DNA of 10,943 nt from Campylobacterales bacterium (GTDB lineage: Bacteria > Campylobacterota > Campylobacteria > Campylobacterales > JALSKU01). The first letter of the stretch is position 1; each line of letters starts with the position of its first letter. Where the stretch lies: NCBI GenBank assembly GCA_027023175.1, contig JALVWW010000326.1, forward strand, positions 1-10,943, given 5' to 3'. Under the pieces are notes generated by a model. The model made no database searches and had not been told where the DNA came from. It was given only the letters and a program-made list of their open reading frames with translations. Below, piece by piece: positions 5,922-10,943 of the stretch. Both the position numbers and the translations under genes were made by a program.

Positions 5922-7617
5922 TTTCTTTTAATTTTTCAATAACTTCATCTTTATCTAAAACCAACTTTTCAAGTGTTTTTCTATCAACTAACTCTACTTT
6001 TCCCTCTTTGAGTGATTTACCGACTATCAATGCATATGGAAAACCTATAAGCTCGAAGTCTTTTATCTTAAAACCAAATCTCTCTTTTCTATCATCAATT
6101 ATAACCTCTTTATTCATAGAGATTAATTCATTATAAATTTTATCGGCAAATTTAAGCTCATCTTCATTTTTAGGATTTGATACTATGATATCTAACATAA
6201 AAGGAGCACTCTCTTTTGTCCAAATACAACCCTTTTCATCATGAGATTGCTCTATGATAACAGCTTCTAGTCTACTTACTCCTATACCGTAAGTTCCCAT
6301 AATAAAAGGCTTGGCTTTACCGTTTTGATCTAAAAAGTGTGCTTGCATAGGAGCAGAGTATCTATCGCCTAACTTAAAGATATGACCTACTTCTATCCCC
6401 TTTGTTCGAGAAAGCTTGCCGCCACACTCTTTACATTTGTCGTTTTCACTAACTTCGGCAATATCATAAAATCTATCTTGAAACTTATCTTTTAAAGAGT
6501 ATCCCACAAAATGATAATCCTCTTTATTTGCTCCACATATCAAGGTATCGTCATCTTTTAGGTCAATATCTATAATAACTTCTACATTTTTTACCTCAGG
6601 ACCTATAAAACCTGGAGTTACTCCCAACTCTTTCAACTCATCTTCACTTATATCTATAAGCTCTAACGCATCTACAGCATTTAATGCTTTAGTTTCTTCA
6701 AGTTGATCATCACCTCTTAAAAAGTATATAACAACTTTTGAACTGCCATCTTCAAAAAGAGCCTTTTTAGCCACAGCTTTCATAAGATAGTACGGCTCTA
6801 TCATAAAAAATTCTGCTAAAGCTTCTATGGTTTTAACATCGGGCGTGTAAAAATCACCTGGAGTCATTTCAGGCTTCTCTTCATAAGGAGGAACTCTTTT
6901 AGCTCTTGAAGCTACTTCTATATTTGCCGCATAATCACATCCGTCACAAATAATGATATCATCTTCTCCATTTTGAGCTAAAACCATAAACTCTTTACTT
7001 CCAGTTCCTCCTATCGCACCGCTATCTGCATCAACCACTCTAAAATCAAGCCCCAATCTTGTAAATATTTTAGAGTAAGTCTCTTCCATTAGGTTGAACT
7101 CTCTATCCAAATCTTCAAAACTGTCATGAAAACTATAGCCGTCTTCCATCAAAAACTCTCTGCCTCTCAAGAGTCCAAATCTAGGTCTTGCCTCATCGCG
7201 GAATTTTGTATTGATTTGATAAAGATGAAGAGGGAGTTGTTTATAGCTTTTGACCCTGTTTCTAACCATATCCACCATCATCTCTTCGGCAGTCGGACTT
7301 AAAACAAACTCATTATCTTTTCTATCTTTGAGTCTTAAAAGCTCTTTTCCATATTTTACAAACCTACCGCTCTCTTTCCAAAGCTCACCTGGAGTAACAA
7401 ATCCTAATTGAACCTCTTGGCAACCGGCTTTGTCCAACTCCTCTTTGACAACTTTTCTTATTTTTTCTAAGACAATTTTTCCCAAAGGTAAAAAGTTATA
7501 TATTCCACTACCAACTTGGGAAATAAATCCGGCTTGCACTAAAAGTTTATGACTAGGAAGTACAGCATCACTTGGTGCCTCTTTTGTTGTTGGGATAAAA
7601 CATTTTGAAAATCTCAC
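5914..7617 (-). CDS. proS: Prolyl-tRNA synthetase, bacterial type with editing domain
   Basis: Cytoplasmic class II aminoacyl-tRNA synthetase that charges tRNA-Pro; 567 residues, the usual length for the bacterial form. Motif 1 region: SGIYNFLPLGKIVLEKI (37-53). Motif 2: FRDEARPRFGLLRGREFLM (139-157). Motif 3: GTYGIGVSRLEA (441-452). The inserted YbaK-like editing domain, which clears Ala-tRNA-Pro, lies roughly at 230-390, and the anticodon-binding domain at about 475-567 (DIIVSNPKNEDEL; IDDRKERFGFK). Two CxxC pairs flank the insertion (CDGC 224-227, CKEC 395-398) and could hold a metal. The start is GTG at 7617, abutting the hemA stop with no gap, with AAGGAG (7624-7629) 6 nt upstream. The final GAA AGG ATT TAG runs into heptamer array B2. 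Confidence 0.98.
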   Translation of the reverse strand: MRFSKCFIPTTKEAPSDAVLPSHKLLVQAGFISQVGSGIYNFLPLGKIVLEKIRKVVKEELDKAGCQEVQLGFVTPGELWKESGRFVKYGKELLRLKDRKDNEFVLSPTAEEMMVDMVRNRVKSYKQLPLHLYQINTKFRDEARPRFGLLRGREFLMEDGYSFHDSFEDLDREFNLMEETYSKIFTRLGLDFRVVDADSGAIGGTGSKEFMVLAQNGEDDIIICDGCDYAANIEVASRAKRVPPYEEKPEMTPGDFYTPDVKTIEALAEFFMIEPYYLMKAVAKKALFEDGSSKVVIYFLRGDDQLEETKALNAVDALELIDISEDELKELGVTPGFIGPEVKNVEVIIDIDLKDDDTLICGANKEDYHFVGYSLKDKFQDRFYDIAEVSENDKCKECGGKLSRTKGIEVGHIFKLGDRYSAPMQAHFLDQNGKAKPFIMGTYGIGVSRLEAVIIEQSHDEKGCIWTKESAPFMLDIIVSNPKNEDELKFADKIYNELISMNKEVIIDDRKERFGFKIKDFELIGFPYALIVGKSLKEGKVELVDRKTLEKLVLDKDEVIEKLKERI

Positions 7618-8952
7618 TTACTGCTCCTTGCGGGGATGATTGGACGGCCCCTTTTCCATATGATATTCACATTTATACATATTCATTTGTTTCTTTTGTT
7701 CCTCATTGATACCGAAAAGATACTGAAAAGATTGAACTATCGTATCAAATTCAGGGTCTTCAGCTACTTTTTTTAAATTACAGGTAGGTTTGTGTAAAAA
7801 TGTATTGAATGCCTGATGAAGTATCTTTTCAACTTCATCTTTGTGCTCTTTTGGAAGATACCCTTTTTTTACTGCACGCTCCAACTCTTTTTGGGCACTT
7901 CTTTTTGCCATCTCTCTCATTCTTTTTATGATAGGCTCGACCTGCAGTGTTTGAAGCCATTTATAAAATTCGACGGTAAATCTTCCAATAATTGAAAAAG
8001 CGATACCTGCTTGTTTTTCTCTAAAAGCCTTGTTTTGTGAAACTACACCCTTTAAGTCATCAACACTGAAAAGATTGATATTTTTTTCTTTGCAGGCTTC
8101 TTCTATATCTCTTGGAACTGCTATATCAAACCAGTGCCTCTCAAAATCAACTTCTTTAACCATATCGCTTTTTATAATGTGCTTATCAGAGCTTGTAGCA
8201 CTAAATAAAAAACGATATTTGTTTATAAAGCTCTCTATTTTATCAAAACCTTCTGCTATGGTTGTTTCACCCAAAGCTTTTGCCAACTCTTCTGCTTTTT
8301 TAATATCTCTGTTTATTATAATGACATTACAACCGTTTTTTATCAAATATTCGGCACAAATCCTGCTCATCTCTCCTGCACCTACAACAATGGCGGAAAA
8401 TCCGGCAAGAGAACCTCCAGCCAACTCTTTTGCCTTGTTTACGGCTACACTTGATATAGAAACGGGGGATGAACTTATCTCGGTACTGCTTCTCACTGCT
8501 GCGGCACATCTAAAAGTATGGTGCATGACTCTTGCAATTTTTTGCGAACAAAAACCATGGTCAAAACAGAATTTAAAAGCGTCTTTTATCTGCCCTACTA
8601 TTTGAGTTTCGCCGACCACCACACTGTCAAGCGAAGATGCCACAGAAAATATATGATGAATTGCACCGTTGTCTTCATATATGTCTGCTCTTCCTTCAAG
8701 CTCATCTTTACTAAGGGATGAAAATTCTGATAATTCGCAAAAAATATGCTCCAATGCACTTGAGCAGTTTTTAACACTTGCAAAAATTTCAACTCTGTTG
8801 CAGGTTGAAAGTATCAAAACTTCATTGATATCCGAGTGTTTTAAAAGTTTTTGTGAAAAATCTATCTTCTTTTCATCACTGTTAAATGCTATCTTTTCTC
8901 TTGTAGCTATATCACTGTTTTTATGTGAATAGCTGACTATCAAGTAGTTCAT
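7618..8952 (-). CDS. hemA: Glutamyl-tRNA reductase
   Basis: HemA reduces Glu-tRNA(Glu) with NADPH to glutamate-1-semialdehyde, the first committed step of tetrapyrrole synthesis by the C5 pathway; GSA aminomutase (hemL) is not in the window. From the ATG at 8952 it is 444 residues. The N-terminal catalytic domain has LSTCNRVEIF with nucleophile Cys51, and VVGETQIVGQIKDAF is at 112-126. The NADPH-binding loop VGAGEMSRICAEYL is at 190-203, and helical dimerisation sequence follows (EPIIKRMREMAKRSAQKELERA). The frame extends upstream to a TTG at 8979, but MNYLIVSYSHK is the typical family start and AGGA at 8960-8963 is 7 nt before the ATG. A polar tail of about 25 residues (MYKCEYHMEKGPSNH) goes beyond the usual end. 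It lies 10 nt after the prenyl synthase gene. Confidence 0.97.
   Translation of the reverse strand: MNYLIVSYSHKNSDIATREKIAFNSDEKKIDFSQKLLKHSDINEVLILSTCNRVEIFASVKNCSSALEHIFCELSEFSSLSKDELEGRADIYEDNGAIHHIFSVASSLDSVVVGETQIVGQIKDAFKFCFDHGFCSQKIARVMHHTFRCAAAVRSSTEISSSPVSISSVAVNKAKELAGGSLAGFSAIVVGAGEMSRICAEYLIKNGCNVIIINRDIKKAEELAKALGETTIAEGFDKIESFINKYRFLFSATSSDKHIIKSDMVKEVDFERHWFDIAVPRDIEEACKEKNINLFSVDDLKGVVSQNKAFREKQAGIAFSIIGRFTVEFYKWLQTLQVEPIIKRMREMAKRSAQKELERAVKKGYLPKEHKDEVEKILHQAFNTFLHKPTCNLKKVAEDPEFDTIVQSFQYLFGINEEQKKQMNMYKCEYHMEKGPSNHPRKEQ
7624..7629 (-). promoter_or_regulatory. Shine-Dalgarno site inside hemA for the GTG start of proS
   Basis: AAGGAG on the minus strand lies in the last hemA codons, 6 nt before the proS GTG. 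The hemA TAA lies within the spacer, so termination and re-initiation coincide, which suggests translational coupling. Confidence 0.7.
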
Positions 8953-8959
8953 AAATCCA

Positions 8960-8963
8960 TCCT
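8960..8963 (-). promoter_or_regulatory. Shine-Dalgarno site overlapping the upstream stop codon, choosing the ATG start of hemA
   Basis: AGGA on the minus strand shares its first base with the TAA of the prenyl synthase gene (8963-8965) and lies 7 nt from the ATG at 8952. It supports this start over the in-frame TTG at 8979. Confidence 0.65.
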
Positions 8964-9865
8964 TAATACTCTCTGTCAATCATATCTTTTATGATTTTTT
9001 CGAGATCTTGGTTTTTGTACTCTTTTATGCTATTTAATGCCTCGTTTCCCAGTCTTTCTACTAAAGTAAAGCACTCTTTAAGTGCTCCTGTAGCTTGCAT
9101 CTTTTGTTTTATCCACTTTTTATCATTGTCATTTAACTCTTTTTTAAATAGGCTCAAAAGTCTATTTTTTTCATCACTGTCAAGTTTTTCATACAGATAT
9201 ATATAAGGCAGGGTTGTTTTCCCCTCTTTATAGTCATTCATTGAGGGCTTGCCAAGTGTTTTATCATCACTTACAATATCTAAAATATCATCAATAATTT
9301 GAAAAGCTAGTCCTAGATTTTTCCCATATAAGGCAAACTTATCGCTCTGGGCTCCAGCCAAAAATGCAGCAGAATATGATGCAGCCTCTATAAGTGAAGC
9401 AGTTTTTTTATAAATCATATCAAAATATTTTTCTTTGTCACTATTAAATTCTTTAGAGAGTTCAACATCCAAAAGTTCACCTACTGAAAGCTTGGAAACA
9501 GCCTCAGATATGCTTTGAGAAATATCTTTTGGAAAATTACAAAGCTCGTAAAAAGCCTTTGAATACAAAATATCTCCAAACATTATAGCTGTTTTATCCC
9601 CGTAAATAGCATTGATAGATTTTTGACCTCTTCTGGTATCGGCATCATCTATCACATCATCATGCAAAAGACTTGCTGCATGTATCATTTCAACTATAGA
9701 GGCAAGCACTACAGCTCTGCTTGCTTCTTTTGCGGCAATTTTTAAAATCAACTTGGCTCGAAGCTTTTTTCCTGAAGATATTTTTTTATAAAGTTCGCTT
9801 ACTTTATCATCATTTAAATCTGTTATAAATTTTTCAATATTTTCATCAACTTTACTTAGTAGCAT
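8963..9865 (-). CDS. Trans-polyprenyl diphosphate synthase, likely long-chain (quinone side chain)
   Basis: Class I head-to-tail prenyltransferase of 300 residues that extends FPP/GPP with IPP. Seen: the substrate-binding GKKLRAKL (32-39, family GKRLRP); the first aspartate-rich motif HDDVIDDADTRRG (68-80); GDILYSKAF (97-105); the second aspartate-rich motif FQIIDDILD (188-196); and GKPSMNDYKEGKTTLP (205-220). The residues 4 and 5 before the first Asp-rich motif are Ser and Ala rather than aromatic, which in this family favours long products. Together with ubiD this suggests the menaquinone side chain (ispB-like), though an ispA-like FPP role cannot be excluded by eye. The ATG at 9865 has AAGGAG at 9870-9875 with a 4-nt spacer and overlaps the upstream gene by 14 nt. 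Confidence 0.94.
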   Translation of the reverse strand: MLLSKVDENIEKFITDLNDDKVSELYKKISSGKKLRAKLILKIAAKEASRAVVLASIVEMIHAASLLHDDVIDDADTRRGQKSINAIYGDKTAIMFGDILYSKAFYELCNFPKDISQSISEAVSKLSVGELLDVELSKEFNSDKEKYFDMIYKKTASLIEAASYSAAFLAGAQSDKFALYGKNLGLAFQIIDDILDIVSDDKTLGKPSMNDYKEGKTTLPYIYLYEKLDSDEKNRLLSLFKKELNDNDKKWIKQKMQATGALKECFTLVERLGNEALNSIKEYKNQDLEKIIKDMIDREY

Positions 9866-10298
9866 TTATCTCCTTAGCATTTGGGTCAATAAACTCGGCC
9901 AATGTTTTAACATTATCATCCTTGATAAACATATCCACAGTAGCGGTTTTATTTTTTTTATCAAATGATTCAAAAACAACCAAAAGATATATCCTGTCCA
10001 ATTGGTTTGTACCTCTTGGCACAAGCTCAACTTCAAAACTGTTTAATCTGTACCCTTCATATAAAATATGCTGGGATTTGACTTTTTGATAGGAGCTAAA
10101 TGTGGTAAGTGCACCATTTTTGTACAATGTCCACCTAAAGTCAAACTCACCGTCTCTTAAAAAAACTTTTTTATCCCTGTATGATATCTTAACCTTTGCT
10201 ATCTGATCTTTTTTTAAAATAAATTGATACTGATATTTCCACTTAGCTGCATTTAACTCTAAAAAACAAAAAAGAAATATCCAAACAATTTTACTCAT
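9852..10298 (-). CDS. Uncharacterised exported protein (HP0241/Cj0540 position)
   Basis: 148 residues. The N-terminus MSKIVWIFLFCFLELNA is a clear Sec signal peptide with probable cleavage after Ala17; no lipobox is obvious. The mature part looks mostly beta-strand, with alternating polar and hydrophobic residues (WKYQYQFILKKDQIAKVKI; NSFEVELVPRGTNQLDRIYL; DRIYLLVVFESFD) and few helices, suggesting a small periplasmic beta-sandwich. I do not recognise a domain. It overlaps the upstream gene by 8 nt (ATGAGTAA) and the downstream prenyl synthase by 14 nt, so expression is tightly tied to the quinone/haem genes. From memory, a small exported protein sits at this place in H. pylori (HP0241) and C. 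jejuni (Cj0540). Function unknown. Confidence 0.88.
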   Translation of the reverse strand: MSKIVWIFLFCFLELNAAKWKYQYQFILKKDQIAKVKISYRDKKVFLRDGEFDFRWTLYKNGALTTFSSYQKVKSQHILYEGYRLNSFEVELVPRGTNQLDRIYLLVVFESFDKKNKTATVDMFIKDDNVKTLAEFIDPNAKEINATK

Positions 10299-10569
10299 TT
10301 TGACTTAAGATATTCCCCATCATTTCGATATATAGATCATTTATTCTATTATTAACTTTATCTTGATTGTTTAAAATATAGTTTGCTATGATACCCTCTA
10401 TATCCTTTTCTTCACCCAACATCTCCTCAAGCAAAAGCTCCATAGCCGCACTTTTTGTAGTCGCATTTATAAGCTCATTTTGGACTAAATTTCTATTGGC
10501 ATTATAAACTATATCAAAAAATTTATCCTCCGGCTTCCCACCGAATATATCATCATCTTCCAACCACAT
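10291..10569 (-). CDS. DUF2018 family small helical protein (HP0242-like)
   Basis: Cytoplasmic, 92 residues, acidic and helical, no signal or membrane segment. The N-terminal DDDIFGGKPEDKFFDIV and C-terminal EMMGNILSQNE resemble what I recall of H. pylori HP0242, also 92 residues and next to the same neighbours. HP0242 has a published structure: a homodimer of intertwined helices with knotted topology. Its biochemical role is unknown, so none is given. The ATG at 10569 follows GGAGGA (10576-10581) with a 6-nt spacer, and the candidate promoter lies a further 20 nt upstream. This makes it the first gene of the long minus-strand operon. Its TAA overlaps the ATG of the next gene. Family call rests on recalled sequence similarity plus synteny. 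Confidence 0.88.
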   Translation of the reverse strand: MWLEDDDIFGGKPEDKFFDIVYNANRNLVQNELINATTKSAAMELLLEEMLGEEKDIEGIIANYILNNQDKVNNRINDLYIEMMGNILSQNE

Positions 10570-10599
10570 TTTTTATCCTCCCAAGATTTACAAGAGGAT

Positions 10600-10608
10600 A
10601 TTATACCA
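10600..10608 (-). promoter_or_regulatory. Candidate sigma-70 promoter, extended -10 type, for the DUF2018-to-ubiD operon
   Basis: The minus strand has TTTGGTATAAT, with a perfect TATAAT at 10600-10605 and an upstream TGG (10606-10608) as extended -10. About 17 nt further upstream (10623-10628) there is no TTGACA-like box, only T-rich runs (GGTTTTAAGATTTGG). This is the known pattern of Campylobacter/Helicobacter vegetative promoters. Transcription would start near 10593, giving a leader of about 24 nt with the GGAGGA ribosome site. Not tested. Confidence 0.7.
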
Positions 10609-10611
10609 AAC

Positions 10612-10724
10612 CAAATCTTAAAACCCTGTTTTTAATAAAAGTATGGCAATAATAACCAAACTTGATTAGGCAGGATAAAGATTAATTTTAATATCAGGTT
10701 GACTTATTTGATACAAATCTTAAA
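10612..10724. repeat. 11-bp direct repeat bracketing the hsdM-operon junction
   Basis: CAAATCTTAAA occurs at 10612-10622 and again at 10714-10724 on the plus strand, 102 nt apart. The right copy overlaps the hsdM stop and the left one lies just upstream of the operon promoter. It may be a junction scar or chance in AT-rich DNA. The stretch between (10623-10713) holds no convincing ORF or RNA. Confidence 0.4.
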
Positions 10725-10736
10725 CGATTGTATCAA
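10708..10736 (-). other. Hairpin over the hsdM stop codon
   Basis: A perfect 9-bp inverted repeat, TTGATACAA (10708-10716) and TTGTATCAA (10728-10736), with an 11-nt loop that contains the hsdM TAA (10720-10722). A further GAC/GTC pairing is possible across a 4-nt bulge. No U-tract follows on the hsdM mRNA side, so it is not a standard intrinsic terminator. It could be a 3' stabilising stem or a weak terminator. Confidence 0.5.
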
Positions 10737-10943
10737 GTCCTAACTCTTTCAAATAGCTATTATGCTCCTCTTTTGCCTTTTGTATCTCTTCTTCTAAGGT
10801 TTTAATCTCTCTATTTGCCTCTTTTATATCTATAATCGGCTCTGGTTTGGCTGTGCTGACATAGCGGGAGATATTGAGATTGAAGCCGTGTTTCTCAATC
10901 TCTTCCATGCTTACCCGTCTTGAGTATCGCTCTTCCTCTTTTC
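10720..10943 (-). CDS. hsdM: Type I restriction-modification system, methyltransferase subunit HsdM, C-terminal end
   Basis: The frame is open to the right edge; about 73 residues are visible and the 5' part is missing. The Met at 10908 is internal, since coding sequence continues upstream (KEEERYSRRVSMEEIEKHGF). The stretch GFNLNISRYVSTAKPEP matches the conserved HsdM tail (N-L-N-I-x-R-Y-V), followed by a charged coiled-coil helix (IKEANREIKTLEEEIQKAK) and ending KELGLDTIV. In HsdM this tail packs against the HsdS specificity subunit in the M2S complex that methylates adenine. HsdS, HsdR and the catalytic NPPF motif lie outside the window. The gene is read towards the core operon, separated by 150 nt, and probably marks an accessory locus. 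Confidence 0.9.
   Translation of the reverse strand, partial: KEEERYSRRVSMEEIEKHGFNLNISRYVSTAKPEPIIDIKEANREIKTLEEEIQKAKEEHNSYLKELGLDTIV

Noticed and set aside
8030..8605. 191-codon open frame on the plus strand opposite hemA
   Set aside because: It lies wholly antisense to well-conserved HemA sequence, has no recognisable motif or ribosome site, and looks like a shadow of biased codon use.
8953..8979. N-terminal extension of HemA from TTG at 8979
   Set aside because: The family N-terminus and the AGGA ribosome site both point to the ATG at 8952; the extension would overlap the end of the prenyl synthase gene.
10618..10635. Small hairpin TTAAAAC-CCT-GTTTTTAA upstream of the operon promoter
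   Set aside because: Very short loop, one-base bulge and only one G-C pair; it is not a credible terminator or riboswitch by itself.
10623..10713. Possible small RNA or short ORF between hsdM and the operon
   Set aside because: The only ATG frame seen on the plus strand is 8 codons, and no structured or promoter-terminator pair is visible.

Overview
The window looks like the chromosome of a member of the Campylobacterota (former Epsilonproteobacteria), most likely a free-living Sulfurimonas/Sulfurovum-like lineage rather than a named species. Reasons: low GC; compact, often overlapping genes; an extended -10 promoter without an obvious -35 box; and a gene order that matches, from memory, the Campylobacter jejuni flaG-fliD-fliS / ubiD-hemC-fxsA-proS-hemA-ispB region and the Helicobacter pylori hemC-proS-hemA-ispB-HP0241-HP0242 region. 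The match is from recall; no search was run.

Left part (1-1754, plus strand): the 3' end of a flagellar run. It holds the C-terminal part of the filament cap protein FliD (open at the left edge), its neighbour fliS (flagellin export chaperone), and a 74-residue helical protein overlapping fliS by 14 nt, in the place where other bacteria carry fliT.

Middle (1766-10569, minus strand): one long convergent operon read right to left. Its order is a DUF2018/HP0242-type small protein, an uncharacterised exported protein, a long-chain polyprenyl diphosphate synthase, hemA, proS, an FxsA-like membrane protein, a periplasmic DsbC-like thiol:disulfide protein, hemC and ubiD. Five of the eight junctions are overlaps or gaps of 10 nt or less. 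A candidate promoter lies at 10600-10608, just upstream of the first gene. The metabolic logic is respiratory: HemA and HemC make early tetrapyrrole intermediates for haem, while the prenyl synthase makes the side chain and UbiD probably does a decarboxylation for (mena)quinone. ProS, the DsbC-like protein and FxsA are co-transcribed passengers. HemC, ProS and UbiD use GTG or TTG starts set by good Shine-Dalgarno sequences.

The two largest gaps in this operon (hemC-ubiD and proS-fxsA) are filled by degenerate tandem heptanucleotide arrays that begin inside the stop codon of the preceding gene. This is the least explained structure in the window.

Right edge (10720-10943, minus strand): the C-terminal end of a type I restriction-modification methyltransferase (HsdM), open at the right edge. 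It marks the change from conserved core to probable accessory DNA. The 150 nt between it and the operon carry a 9-bp-stem hairpin over the hsdM stop, an 11-bp direct repeat and the operon promoter. No RNA gene, insertion sequence or CRISPR array was seen.
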